A DNA stretch of 64,000 nucleotides from the NCBI GenBank assembly GCA_030512295.1, contig JAULSR010000002.1:9548001-9612000 (forward strand). Reading direction: 5' to 3'. Numbering within the stretch: position 1 is the stretch's first letter; each line of letters begins with the position of its first letter. Below, one piece after another: positions 22,775 to 33,272 of this stretch. The stretch comes from Bombardia bombarda. Taxonomy: Eukaryota > Ascomycota > Sordariomycetes > Sordariales > Lasiosphaeriaceae. The notes under the pieces are model-generated. The model was not told the origin of the DNA, did no database searches, and was given only the letters and a program-made list of their open reading frames with translations. The position numbers and the translations under genes are program-made.

Positions 22775-23032
22775 TCACACGGCCAACTTCTTTGCCTTCC
22801 CGTCAGCATCGCAGCTCGCAAACCTCCACCGACCCGAATGCCACATGCCATCTCCAGACTCAACCGTCTTCATGTTCAAGAAGAAGACGGGCAGGGTATT
22901 GAACATGAATGATAGGTTGACCTGCTTCTTGCCAGCAGCATTAACACTCCCATAAAAGGTGAAAACCCTCATATTGTTGAGAAATGGTGCAAAAAGCAGG
23001 GGTTGGACCTTATCCTCTTGCATAGCGTACAA
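22775..23032 (-). CDS. Small hypothetical protein (85 aa)
   Basis: An uninterrupted frame on the minus strand runs from ATG at 23032 to a stop at 22775. The product has a hydrophobic middle (VNLSFMFNTLPVFFLNM) and a Trp/Cys-containing end (GMWHSGRWRFASCDADG), and does not look like a random shadow because the other strand is closed here. I do not recognise a family. It could be the last exon of a longer gene, but no clear upstream exon was found. No Cys pairs or signal peptide. Confidence 0.35.
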   Translation of the reverse strand: MYAMQEDKVQPLLFAPFLNNMRVFTFYGSVNAAGKKQVNLSFMFNTLPVFFLNMKTVESGDGMWHSGRWRFASCDADGKAKKLAV

Positions 23033-23282
23033 TTACCAACAGATCACTGTGATGACTGTGCGGTAGCGGTTAACCAGCAACCCAGCGCTTAACTGTTTTG
23101 AAAAAGACACGTCACATGACAATAAACGCGAAAGAGCACGGACCTCTCACATTGTATTTAGCCTACGTCCTCTTTCAGCAGCTCTAACAGTATGTTGAGT
23201 TGTGATCCAAGCCACTGCCAGAACAATAGCGCCCCCTTTGACGACTCTGTCACACCACCACCAATCGTCTCTGGAGGGCGTG

Positions 23283-24696
23283 ATGGATTTCGCCGCCACC
23301 CCACAGCCGCTGTTCGCAAACGAATTACAGCGTAACCAGGTCGTCGGCAGGTTTCATCGCATCGTCAATTACTTTGAAACCACCGAGCAGCCAGCGCCTA
23401 GTTCCAGAAGCAGCACAAACCCATACAATCGCCCCGCCCTCATTCGCCTAACATTTGAATATGCGCGCTCCACTGAGTCACAGGACAGGTTCCTTGGGGC
23501 CTTTTTCCAATCTCTCGCCCTTGGAATATTAGACGACAATGAGAATATCGACCTCAGCGATGACGGCGAGGTAGAAGATTTCCGCTCGCCGTTGTTTGGT
23601 TTTGCTGACTACCTCATTGCCAATTTTTTCCTCCCTTGTACGTTGTTACTTGTCGCTTATCATTTCGCGGTTGCCCTTATACCTCTGTGGAGCTCAGCTA
23701 TGTGCACTTTCTAGCTTCTTCTCAGATTCCAATCGTGGCCAACTTAATCTCTTCGAGTCCCTCAGACTGTACCCTTTAGCCTTATTCCTTCTCTTGAAGT
23801 CATCGAGGATCTCGAGCCAGCTGTTACAACCAGTTCTTTTGCGTGATAGCTGATGGCCAACTTTACAGTGCGAGCTACCACGAATAGAACGCCTCAACCC
23901 TCTCCCATCTACCATGCTGCCGTTCAGCAGACCAATACGCAAGAGGAGCAACAGCGCATACAAGACTATGTAGGGACGCCTGAACGTTTATCAGCCCTAC
24001 GGGGCTCTTGTCTCGTCCGTGACCGTCATCGGTGTGTCATCACGCGACAGTTTGACAAAGCGGAGGGGATAGCACGGTGGATGAAGGACAAGCATCGAGC
24101 TGTAGACGATGATGGAAATCCGCTCGATCCTAACAAGAAAGAATTTCTGGAGGTGGCTCATATTTTGCCCCATGCTCTGACGAAGGAAGACAACAATGAA
24201 CTGGTTTGGTACCCCTTTCTCTTCATCATAAAGGATATAAACTGATTCAGTAAAGGACGAGTCGAGAAGAGCCGCCATTGCCATCCTTAATATGTTTGAC
24301 ACTGGTGTGATCTACTTGATCGAAGGCGATGATATTAACCGATCACGCAACGCTCTCACCCTGACCCACGATATGCATCAAGATTTTGGGCGATTCGACA
24401 TCTTCTTCGAGCGTATACCGAATACACCCGCGCATACTTATCGCATCCAGGCATTTGACCCTTGGGTAAATACGTATTGTCCTGTTACTAGGACATTGTT
24501 CCAACACCCATCAATCGATCCCCCGTCAGAACGGCTGCTGGCACTTCACTCTGCCATCGGTCACATACTCCATCTCTCAGGTGCGGGGGACTATATCCAG
24601 TCTATTCTTGACGACATGGAGCATGGAATAGTGCAAGAGGATGGGTCGACGCAGCTGGGCGTTTTGGTGAAGCTCGCCATGCGAATGCACGCTTAA
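23283..24696 (+). CDS. HNH-endonuclease-domain protein
   Basis: Three exons (23283-23637, 23869-24203, 24256-24696) give 376 aa. The first intron is 231 bp (GTACGT...ACAG); the second is 52 bp (GTTTGG...AAAG), chosen because it keeps frame. The N-terminal ~120 residues are a helical region without a known motif. The HNH core lies at about 165-275: CVITRQFDK, EVAHILPHAL with the metal/base His, then NALTLTHDMHQDFG with Asn and His. This is the HNH_2 type (PF13391-like) that is greatly expanded in filamentous ascomycetes and usually of unknown role. If active, it would be a metal-dependent nuclease of the beta-beta-alpha-metal fold. No signal peptide. Confidence 0.82.
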
Positions 24697-24825
24697 GATA
24701 GAGGTAGTTCCGTTGCTATAACGAGGAAATGATGTTACGAATGAAAATCTAATGTAACGGAGTTGTTTTATGACCTTCCGTGTGTCATCATTTTGGTGCG
24801 CGTGCATGGTTGCAGATTAGCCATC

Positions 24826-24866
24826 GCTTGGCCACTTCGCTTGGCCACTTCGCTTGGTCACTTCGT
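24826..24866 (+). repeat. 13-bp tandem repeat, three units
   Basis: TTGGCCACTTCGC-like units, the last one diverged, lie between the converging HNH and RNase H1-like genes. Confidence 0.75.
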
Positions 24867-24887
24867 TGTTTATTCAAACTCCCTACA

Positions 24888-25329
24888 CTAAAAGTAACCT
24901 ATTCTACAGGTCTTCATCTTGTTTGCCAAGTCATCCACGTCTTGTGTACTAGTCCACCTCCCGCGCGTGGTTGCTGTCGCCCCAGTCAGCTTCGACGTCC
25001 CGATTTCTATCTTTTGTGTGCTTGCATCTGCCCTTGGCTGCGCTGGCTGCACTTGCATATTGTTGGGGCTCTGCTCGCGATCCGAGTTCGATGACTGGCT
25101 GCTGTTGATGCCCCTGCGCACAAATTCCTCAGCTTTCTCTCGCGAGTAGAAGCCTTTGTAGCAGTTGCCCTTGAATCCAATGACCTGTGGCTTGGTCTCG
25201 CTGTTTTTATCATCCGTGTGTCAGTTGCGCGTCGCTACACATGCAGTGGCTTTCTCACCTCCAGCTGTCATAGACACCAGTCTTTCGCCCTTCAGCGACA
25301 GCGTACCAGGTATAATCCTTTTTGGGCAT
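24888..25329 (-). CDS. RNase H1 N-terminal (viroplasmin-like) domain protein without a catalytic domain
   Basis: Two exons on the minus strand, 25259-25329 and 24888-25200, join in frame through a 58-bp intron (GTGAGA...ACAG) to give 127 aa. The first exon reads MPKKDYTWYAVAEGRKTGVY then DSW; the second continues VIGFKGNCYKGFYSREKAEEF. This is the RNase H1 N-terminal domain pattern (PF01693), a small fold that binds RNA-DNA hybrids and double-stranded RNA: the YAV-x-x-GRK-x-GVY strand pair, the Trp, and GFKG-x-x-x-K-x-F. The remaining ~60 residues are a Gln/Ser/Thr-rich tail. There is no DEDD RNase H catalytic domain. Such stand-alone domains occur in fungi; here it could regulate or sense hybrids, but that is inference. 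It is convergent with the HNH gene, 191 bp apart. Confidence 0.78.
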
Positions 25330-25496
25330 CTTTTTCGAGACGGATTGACTGTTGACTGCGGAGGTTTGATGGAAGAACTTGATCAATGAAAAGAACAATG
25401 CAGTTGATGGAGAAAAGGGGAAACGAAATTCGAATGAGTCATAGATGGGCTTTTGACTTTAATATGCCATCCGTGTCGTTGCTCGCATGTGATGGC

Positions 25497-25575
25497 GAAA
25501 TGAGGCCTACAGCCTGGTGTCTAATGAGGCCTGCCTACAGCCTGGTGTCTAATGAGGCCTGCCTACCAGTATGCC
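25497..25575 (+). repeat. 28-bp tandem repeat (about 2.7 units)
   Basis: Units containing AATGAGGCCTGCC and TACAGCCTGGTGTCT repeat head to tail in intergenic DNA. Confidence 0.8.
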
Positions 25576-25957
25576 TCATGCACGAGTCCGTTGAGGCCGA
25601 CCATTTATGCATTGAAACGAGATATATGCATTAGTTATTGGTGCGTTGCACAAGACTGTGACAGGTTAGGTATTTCGGTGAGTCGAAGCTGCTGCAGTGG
25701 CCCGTCGCGTGAAGACGGCATGCCGGCAATATATGTGCTAAAAATAATTCGGGAGAAGGTGCAGCAAAAGAAATCAGTCGAAGCCTACGAAAACGCAAAA
25801 AGGTGCACTTGCAATTTTAACTTGCACCATATCATGTCGAGTGGAACAAATAAAGTATAAACGGAGGTAGGGAGCGGGGCATCATAGTGGGTTTATAAAT
25901 ACTGTGAGAGTGAGAACCTTCCATCAAACAACTACGGCAGGTGCCCACACCTGCAAA

Positions 25958-26046
25958 TCTTCCGTAGTATAGTGGTCAGTATATGAGCTTGTCATCTGTC
26001 AAGTTCGGCATCGCTCGGGACCCGGGTTCAATTCCCGGCGGGAGAG
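25958..26046 (+). tRNA. tRNA-Asp (GTC) with a 17-nt intron
   Basis: The acceptor stem TCTTCCG/CGGGAGA pairs with one G-T, and discriminator G is at 26046. The D arm is GTAT-AGTGGTCAGT-ATAT. The anticodon stem TGAGC/GCTCG closes a loop TTGTCA with anticodon GTC at 25991-25993. The intron is 25995-26011, directly after position 37 as in nuclear tRNAs. The T arm is CCGGG-TTCAATT-CCCGG. Without the intron the tRNA is 72 nt. T-runs at about 26057 and 26065 are suitable Pol III terminators. Confidence 0.93.
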
Positions 26047-26420
26047 ATCACATATTCTTTTTGGCTTTTTTCCTTGTAAACATTGTTCTTTTGGACATAA
26101 ATCTTCGTTCTTTTTTCTCGGGCCTTTCACGCATCACATTCTTCACGTCATTACACATAAAAAGCTGCATCCGTACCAGTGCAATTACTAAGATCAGATA
26201 ATTTTGTCCACACATGATTATGGGTTGCATTTTCTGACCGCGTTGACTTAGTTCTACTGTGTGCAACGCACTTTCAGTCACATCGGGTGCGCAATCCAAT
26301 TGCAGAAAAGAATGCCAAGGAAAACAATCAGGACAGCGTTCCCCTCCTTCTCCTCTGCCACCAAACAACAACTTTCCCTTTCTTGTCCCACAACTCAATG
26401 CAACGCCAACGCAACAGATA

Positions 26421-28861
26421 ATGGAGACCAAAACCCAACTCAATGTGACACACGGTCGCCCCGTGTGCATTACTTTCTCCCTTCCGAATGGCCTGTACAT
26501 TTTACACGACAAAAAGAGGGGCCACATTCTAGATATCAAAGACGAGGATCTTGCACTAGCTAGCGTCTTTTTACTTCCACAAGAGACGCCAAGGTCCTTT
26601 GAGCTGACGGCCGACTGGGTAAAAGCAGCTGTGGCTGGGTACCTTGAGGATGACGTATTTGACGCTGCTTTCCTTGCCACCGTCATATTCTGTCAGGCGG
26701 AAGATAGCCATGTCGACTTAACCAGCGCAGCTCGAGAGTACATTTGCAAGCTGGGTAACCAGCGGGTAATATTCGCCGACCTGCCTGATGTACTGCCAGG
26801 ACCATATGCCATTGTCGGGGCGCAGCTGAGGGATGTGTGGAAGCTGATAGATGACTCTTATGGCACTTGCATGGCTGCATTACAGCCTCAGTCAAGGCAA
26901 GTCTTTCCCCTCACACTCCCATATTCCGTAATACTCATTTCTCTTTCTTCGTATAGTCCATCCGACCCCTTCGAACCCTTCCAGCTCCTTAGCTCCGACG
27001 GCCGATTTGCCAGCTTTGCCCTCCAGTCCAAGATCAAGTCACGAGCACGCTTCAACTCGCCGCTGGCAGGTCTTCGCATCCTTTTGAAGGACAATATCCA
27101 TCTCAAGGGCGTCAGGACCTCTGTCGGTAATCGGGCTTTCCTCGAGACCTTCTTTCCCCGCCGAGAGTCAGCCGTATGCATACAGAAGCTGGTAGATCAG
27201 GGCGTCGTCGTGTTGGGCAAGACGAAGCTGAACTCGTTTGGTAACTGGGAGGAGCCACTTGAGTACATCGACTATCAGGCGCCTTGGAACCCTCGGGCGG
27301 ATGGCTATCAATCGCCAGGAGGCAGCAGCTCGGGGAGCGCGGCGGCCATTGCGGCTTACGAATGGCTTGATATTGCTATTGGTACTGACAGTGAGTTTTC
27401 TTCCGTCATCTTGAGACTATTAGTCTTTTGAAGCTCAACAGTGGATGGGGCAGCATGGGGCAGCGTGACAAGGCCGGCACTGTGGTGCGGTTGCTTTGGC
27501 CTTCGCCCAAGCATCGGAGCGGTGTCTCCGAATGGCATTGAACCTTTGTGCCAGTGAGGAATCCCGATCATAATACCCCTTAGTGATATAGCTCTGCTGA
27601 TTCTCTCAGGGCATGGGATACGGCAGGCGTACTGGCAAGGGACCTGCAGATGTGTAGGGACTTTGCTGCAGCATGGCTAGACGCAACAGTGCTAGAAAAG
27701 AATCCTAAGGTCAGCACTTTTGAAGCCCTTCTGTTGTAAATAGTACCCAGGTAGGTAGTACCCTAGGCTGACAAAGTTTTCAGCCTTTCTCCTCTATCGT
27801 ATGGCCCAAGGATTACTGGAGCATCATCGACCACACGCAGGTCGAGATTGCTCGGACCTTTGCAAAATCGATCGAGGCTGCTCTTGATATCACCACCGAG
27901 GAGATTTCTTTTGAGGAGTCCTGGATTAAGTCTCCGCCAGCCGAGGCCAATGGTCCAACGCTTCCCGCCTTCATCAACGAGGTAAGTGCTGACACCTACT
28001 GCTCTAAATATTCGCCTACCTTAGTAGCCCTAACATCCCCATCTCTACCTCTATTCTAGGCCTCCAAGGCGCAGTGCTACGACGCCTACCAAAATTGCGA
28101 AGAGTTTCGCACCAAGTACCGAGAAAAGACGGGACATGCACCATATGTCTCGGTGCCCACCCAAAGAATGTGGTGAGTACTAGATAGCCGTTGTGTGTCG
28201 ACACTTAAAATCGTAACGATATCTAATTTTTGCAATCCGCCCAGGGAGTTCGCGAGAAGCATCTCGAAAGAGAAAAGAGATGACGACTTTGCAAAGATTG
28301 CCGTGTTCGAGAGGTGGTTCAACAACACAATTTTGACTGGACAAAACTCGAACGCGCTCGTTCTCATGCCACTCGAATCCATGACACCTCGGTATCGCGA
28401 TGAGCCACCACTGTAAGCAAATGCCCGAAAGCATCATTCTTTGTGCGACTACAATTACTTATATGTGCCATCCATCAGGTTTCCCCGTCCGCCTCAGCCG
28501 GGCGTGAATGCCTTGGCATTAGCACCAGTCATGAAGTCGCCTGTTCTCGCCGTTCCAAGTGAGTTGCCGTCCTGAAGGTAACAATACGAAACAAAAGGTA
28601 TTACCTATGCTGATACTTGGGAAACATCTAGTTGCCGAGATTCCTTACCATTCTCGCGTAACACAGCAGACTGAGAAGCTTCCGTTTGCTGTTGCGGTCA
28701 TGGGCCGGCCAGGTGAGTTTCAGACGTATTCAGAATGGAGGCATCGGGTGTGTTAACCTGTTGCTTTAGGCACGGATATTGCACTCGTCGATACGATGCT
28801 TCAGGTTCTAAAGAGCGCGGGTTTGCCGACGACGGTGAAGGCTGGCAAAGTTATGTTTTAA
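26421..28861 (+). CDS. Amidase-signature hydrolase with N-terminal extension
   Basis: Ten exons keep frame: 26421-26896, 26957-27390, 27442-27553, 27610-27709, 27784-27981, 28060-28172, 28245-28412, 28479-28558, 28632-28712 and 28770-28861, giving 617 aa. The first intron is GC-AG (AAG|GCAAGT), the other nine GT-AG. About 170 N-terminal residues match no domain I recognise. The amidase domain then shows the catalytic Lys in LLKDNIHLKG, the Gly/Ser-rich signature with the cis-Ser in PGGSSSGSAAA, and the Ser nucleophile region WGSVTRPALWCGCFGLRPS. The Ser-cisSer-Lys triad hydrolyses amide bonds. The C-terminal exons complete the fold (LPFAVAVMGRPG, then TDIALVDTML). Substrate unknown. The first in-frame ATG was used as start. 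Confidence 0.88.
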
Positions 28862-29274
28862 ACAGTCACTGCAGCACTTAGCGTGCCGGTGCTACCGAGT
28901 TTGCCCCTTGGGTAGAAGAGATACGGGACTGGAGGCTTCACGGATGTAAATTGATTTACATTGTAGGGTAGAGACCTGGCGCTGAAATCTAACATCAAAG
29001 ACTCCTAGCAGGACTACCGCAGTCCTTCATAATGAAAGCTATGTAGTGACTGAGTGAGAAATAAATCCCGCGTTTCTGTTTCAGGAGACGGTCACTCAGA
29101 CGCTTAAGGCATCCATAACTCGGCTCGGCCACGTGGCGTATCTGTGGGAGTGGTGCATGAAGCACAAGGTATCAATACATATATGCCATGGCCGCTACCA
29201 ACACTGCCATGAGGAGCGACGGACCAGTAGCTCCCCTCCACACCTGTTCCTGCCCCATCATAATCCCCTCCCAC
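28862..29274. other. 3' flanks of two convergent genes
   Basis: Intergenic spacer between the amidase and the E2/F-box gene. Nothing is recognised. Confidence 0.5.
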
Positions 29275-31395
29275 TCACCGTCCCTTCGGTCCCTTCCCTC
29301 CAGGAAAGAAGGTCCACTTTCGCAGCTCCAGCTTCCGCTGAACCGCAGCAGCATCCGGCAGCGAACGCCTACCCCAGCCATCGACCTGTCGCATCACCAG
29401 ACTCTGATCCAGACCATCGTCTTTCCCTAACCGCAGCGCCAACGCAGCCTCCTGGGATATCCCCTGCTTCGAGTACCCCCGCTCGATACTGGTAGTCACC
29501 GTCGTTCGAAGGACCTGGGTGAAGTTCCGCTTGGTGGGAACAGCCGCGATGCCCATCTCGACCAGGAAGGACGGAAAATCATCGATCTTTTGGAGACGTC
29601 GCACCTCGGACGCCAGACGGGCAGCTGCACCTGGGGGCGGTGCGCCGTGGCGGGCAAAGAGCTCGTCGCAGAGCCGAACGAGGGATGTCTTGTTCCCCGA
29701 AGACGACTGAGACGGGGTAGGTGTAGCCTGTGGTGGGGGGATCGACGACGCTGCTGAACTGTATGTTGGCGTCGAGGTTGGCGAGGAGGTCGGGGGCGAA
29801 GGAGGATGAGGGTGCGGGGGTGATGGTGACGGGGAGGCAACGGGCTCCTCCTTGGCTGGTGGCGATGGTGAGCTGGGCCGGGCCGTCCGTCGAAAGAGCT
29901 CAGAGAATATCAGTAGGCGGTACGACGTCCTGCTTCCCTCGAACGTCTTCTTGAGCCGGTACTCCGATATCTCGTCCGATTCGAGGTAGGCCAACTCGGC
30001 CATACCAGCACCCTTCTGGTCGAGCAGCCAGACGACATTGCGGGTGATGGCCTCGGTGATGATGGCCTTCATAAGGCTCTCGGTCACCTCGACGTCACTG
30101 ATCAGCAGGGCGATGAGAAGGTAGCCGAGATTGGGCACATGTGCCTTGCTGGTCTTGCCTGCCATGAAGGAGCGTATCATCCTGTTCGCAGCCGGGACCA
30201 TGCCGTGCCCGGCAGGGCTGGTGGCGAGGCAAAGCAAGAGATGGAAGAGGTGGAAATACGACTCGATGGCCTTCTCGGAAGCATGGCGGAGGGTGCTCTT
30301 GGACTGGTACGAGTCGGTGCGGCCAAGCACGCGACTCTCGAGGTCGAGGTTGAGACGGACCACGATGTCATTCATGAAGCCGTACAAAACCAGGCCCGGG
30401 TCGGAGAAGTTCGCACCTGATGCGATGGACCTAAGGCTCAGAGCTACGCGGATCTGGACTTGGCGCCAGTGTGCATGGGATATGGACAAGGGCAGCCACT
30501 TGCTGAAGGGGATGCCGTGAATAGATTTCCGGACGCCCAGTTCGTGGACGGCTTGATGAGAGACGAGGTCAAACTCGGACTGAATGGTGCCCTGCCGGCC
30601 GCTCGTGACGATGGCGACACCCACACCGAGCTGAACTTGGCGGTAGTTCTTCTTCAGCACGTAGCATTGCAGCTCGCGCGTGCGGATCAGGTCGTAGCCG
30701 GTTATCATGTCCCCGATCCGCGGCCATGCCTGAGCGAGTACGGTTAGGTCCTCGAACTCGAGTTGCTGAAGAATCAGCAGGAGGATCTCATCCGGCAGAT
30801 TCTGAATGGGCGAAGACAGCGAGGACTGTTGCTGCTGCTGCTGCTGCTTGACGGTCACTGTTGTAAAGTCGACATCCGCTATGTCTGCTGTCGTATGAGT
30901 AGTGTTGCTCCGCCTGCTGCCGCCACATCCAAACCGACACTTCTCACACCTGTACTTCGGCTGGCTCTGACTGCCGCGCTGTGATTTTGCTCGGTATTTG
31001 GACAGGTCGCGTACGCCGCCGTAGTCCTGTTCGAGGCTGTCGCTACCGAAGAAACTAAGGAGCTGGATGGCGATTCCCTTGAGAGTGTATGCCGGGGTGT
31101 AACCCTCCTCCGTGTTGAGGATGGAGGCGCAGATGTAGTCCCCGTAGATATTGGGGTGCCTGATGGTGGACTGTATGGTAACTTCAGGCGCACGGAGGGG
31201 ATAATCGCTCCCAAAGAAGACGGTCAGATGCAGTCCCTTCCAGTTCTCGGGCGTCAGGATCAAGCAAGCAGTCGTGATGTCATCGTCGTGCACATGGAGG
31301 CGGATGTTCGGATACGGCTTCTCCTGGAGCTCGGCGATGTCCCGTAGCAATCGACGGCGAAGGGCCGGGGTGGTGGAGGGAGCAGAACTAGCCAT
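29275..31395 (-). CDS. Ubiquitin-conjugating (UBC/E2) domain fused to an F-box domain
   Basis: Single exon, 706 aa from the ATG at 31395 (the frame is open to 31572 but the upstream part lacks an ATG with good context). Residues about 12-125 are a UBC fold: PENWKGLHLTVFFGSDYPLRAP, the HPN motif at 80-82 and an active-site-position Cys at 89 (DYICASIL), then YTPAYTLKGIAIQLL. Residues 150-157 form CEKCRFGC, a possible short metal site. A Gln7 run at 184-190 precedes an F-box at about 199-235 (LPDEILLLILQQLEFEDLTVLAQAW). About 470 residues follow with no known repeat, including a Pro/Ser-rich linker and a basic C-terminal domain. Family logic: the E2 domain carries ubiquitin and the F-box binds Skp1 of an SCF ligase. 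Whether the Cys is active is untested; the HPN-to-Cys spacing looks one residue short of the usual. Confidence 0.85.
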   Translation of the reverse strand: MASSAPSTTPALRRRLLRDIAELQEKPYPNIRLHVHDDDITTACLILTPENWKGLHLTVFFGSDYPLRAPEVTIQSTIRHPNIYGDYICASILNTEEGYTPAYTLKGIAIQLLSFFGSDSLEQDYGGVRDLSKYRAKSQRGSQSQPKYRCEKCRFGCGGSRRSNTTHTTADIADVDFTTVTVKQQQQQQQSSLSSPIQNLPDEILLLILQQLEFEDLTVLAQAWPRIGDMITGYDLIRTRELQCYVLKKNYRQVQLGVGVAIVTSGRQGTIQSEFDLVSHQAVHELGVRKSIHGIPFSKWLPLSISHAHWRQVQIRVALSLRSIASGANFSDPGLVLYGFMNDIVVRLNLDLESRVLGRTDSYQSKSTLRHASEKAIESYFHLFHLLLCLATSPAGHGMVPAANRMIRSFMAGKTSKAHVPNLGYLLIALLISDVEVTESLMKAIITEAITRNVVWLLDQKGAGMAELAYLESDEISEYRLKKTFEGSRTSYRLLIFSELFRRTARPSSPSPPAKEEPVASPSPSPPHPHPPSPPTSSPTSTPTYSSAASSIPPPQATPTPSQSSSGNKTSLVRLCDELFARHGAPPPGAAARLASEVRRLQKIDDFPSFLVEMGIAAVPTKRNFTQVLRTTVTTSIERGYSKQGISQEAALALRLGKDDGLDQSLVMRQVDGWGRRSLPDAAAVQRKLELRKWTFFPGGKGPKGR

Positions 31396-32295
31396 TTTGT
31401 CGGTAGTGGCAGGGCCGTTGAGAGACGAATGATGTGACGTGTAGAAACCTTGAGAGGAAGAGGACCAGAACTGATACCAGACGCCAACTAAATGGGTCCG
31501 GTCGATGGATTGGAAGTACAAGGAAAGCCGTGATTCAGCAGGCAGCGATGCTCGACTAAATAGCTTTCCCAAGCACTGAGTGAGATTGCTTCCACTCCAG
31601 CGTCAGTCAATCGGCGTGCAATAAAAAAGCCTCGTGTCTCACGTTGAAGCCCCCCGCAGGTGACGCTAGCGCTGGAAGAGGCTCGCCGAAGCGCTGAGGC
31701 GCTCCAAACCATCGTTCTAAGCCATCGCAATGATGGATCCCCAGCGGGCCGGCATTGAGTCACTCGGTAGACATTGATTGCCATCTGTGCACGGATAGAC
31801 AAATGACTGTTTGTTTGCGAAATAGCGATGCAAGCTGCACAATTCGTGAACATGTCGCGTCTGTTCCTTCCTCTTGTCGGGAAATTGCACCATGATCTGC
31901 ACGTGACAGCGCGTTCTCAAGCCAACTACTCGGGCAAGAAGTCCGGCAACAACCTGGCTCGCACCTTCCAACTTGCGCATTCTACTGCTGCAAGCAGGTA
32001 TCGTCAAGAGCCCCGCTGTTAGTAAAGCTCATTTTCCTCACCTTAAATTTCTGGGGGCGACTCGTCTCATAACAGATATGCCGGCGCGATTTCCGAACTT
32101 TTGACCAACACCAACCATTGTCGTGCACGGGAATAGGAAACCACGCAGCCATGGCTGAAGCAAAAAATCTCTTATTGACCCTATCTTACATACACAAATG
32201 CAACGCGCATCATTCTAATAGTATTGCCAATTTGTGAGGGGGGATAGCTAGGAAGTGAAGATTGGAGATGGTTTGCAACATTTGCAACAAATTCC
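31396..32295. other. Intergenic with a short repeat copy
   Basis: It contains the promoter of the E2/F-box gene on its left and repeat copy 2 (32014-32075, listed). No coding sequence is supported. Confidence 0.45.
32014..32075 (+). repeat. Short dispersed repeat, copy 2
   Basis: It matches 2311-2385 over its whole length, without the long G run. It starts CTGTTAGT and ends ATAACAG, giving CTGTTA/TAACAG as perfect inverted ends. Confidence 0.6.
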
Positions 32296-33093
32296 TCAGA
32301 CACAAAGATTGTAGTTGCCCGAGATGAGCTCATCCACCGCCTTCACCATCTCGCTTGGGGCTGTGAAATTGGGACAGTGGCCTGTCTCGAGCGTGACGGT
32401 TCTGACAGGTCGACCCTGGCCTTCCAGTTCCGTGACCATGGAGGTTTGGTAATGGTGAGGCACCGTCATATCCTTGGTCGTGTAGATGTAACCGCAAGGA
32501 ATCCGGCGCCAGGCGCAGTGGTCAATCTCGTCATACATGCACTGTCCATTCCACAACCCCAAGCTGGCCACGTAGACGTCGAGGTCGGCGTCTGAGCGAC
32601 CCTCGCCAATAAGCAGCTGCCTGGGCGCGCGACTGAGGACTGTCATGTCGTCGGCAAAGTCGAAGGCCATCGGCATGAGAGCCTCATCACCCATGTCCCT
32701 GACCTTCTGGATCATAGAGCCACGCTCAGGGAGGGCAAAGGCGCAAACGTAAATAAGAAGGGATACACCGCCCGGAAGACCCTTGGCAGATCGAGTTTCG
32801 AGGCCGAGATCGTAGAGGGCATTGGTGCCGACCTGTCCGCCGTATGAATGCATCATGGCGATCACGGTACGGCCCTTGTCCACAAGATTTGTGACGAAGA
32901 CGCGGGTGTCGGCAGTATCGACGAAAAGGCCCGCAGTCGGAGGGCGCGCCTCGTTCATGGACTGGAGTCTGGGGATGTGCACCTCGTAGCCAGCGGAGGT
33001 CAGGCCAGCTTTAAGATCGTCGTAGCTGCTTGGCACATGCCAGCCGCCGTGAATGATGACAATGTCAGGTTTCGTCGCAGGCGCAGTTGCCAT
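32296..33093 (-). CDS. Alpha/beta hydrolase (AB_hydrolase_6 type)
   Basis: Single exon, 265 aa, complete. The N-terminus has the strand-turn VIIHGGWHVPSSYDDL that forms the oxyanion-hole side. The nucleophile elbow is MMHSYGGQVG, with Ser in H-S-Y-G-G. The catalytic His lies in LETGHCPNFTAPSEM near the C-terminus; the acid is probably the Asp in TTKDMTVP. The layout matches small cytosolic fungal hydrolases annotated as AB_hydrolase_6, whose substrates are mostly unknown. No signal peptide. Its promoter region holds a third, partial repeat copy. Confidence 0.9.
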   Translation of the reverse strand: MATAPATKPDIVIIHGGWHVPSSYDDLKAGLTSAGYEVHIPRLQSMNEARPPTAGLFVDTADTRVFVTNLVDKGRTVIAMMHSYGGQVGTNALYDLGLETRSAKGLPGGVSLLIYVCAFALPERGSMIQKVRDMGDEALMPMAFDFADDMTVLSRAPRQLLIGEGRSDADLDVYVASLGLWNGQCMYDEIDHCAWRRIPCGYIYTTKDMTVPHHYQTSMVTELEGQGRPVRTVTLETGHCPNFTAPSEMVKAVDELISGNYNLCV

Positions 33094-33272
33094 GATGGAT
33101 TATTGATAGTGTAGTGATGAATGGAGTTTGAGTTGAGCTGGGTGAAGAAACCATCTTTGTAGTCGAAGAGCAATCTTGTCTGATATCTCTCGCATCTGTG
33201 ATGGTTTATGCGAGTAAGAAACTGGGCACACCGCACGGAGGGGGTACGGATAAGGGCCAAACCTACATGTAC

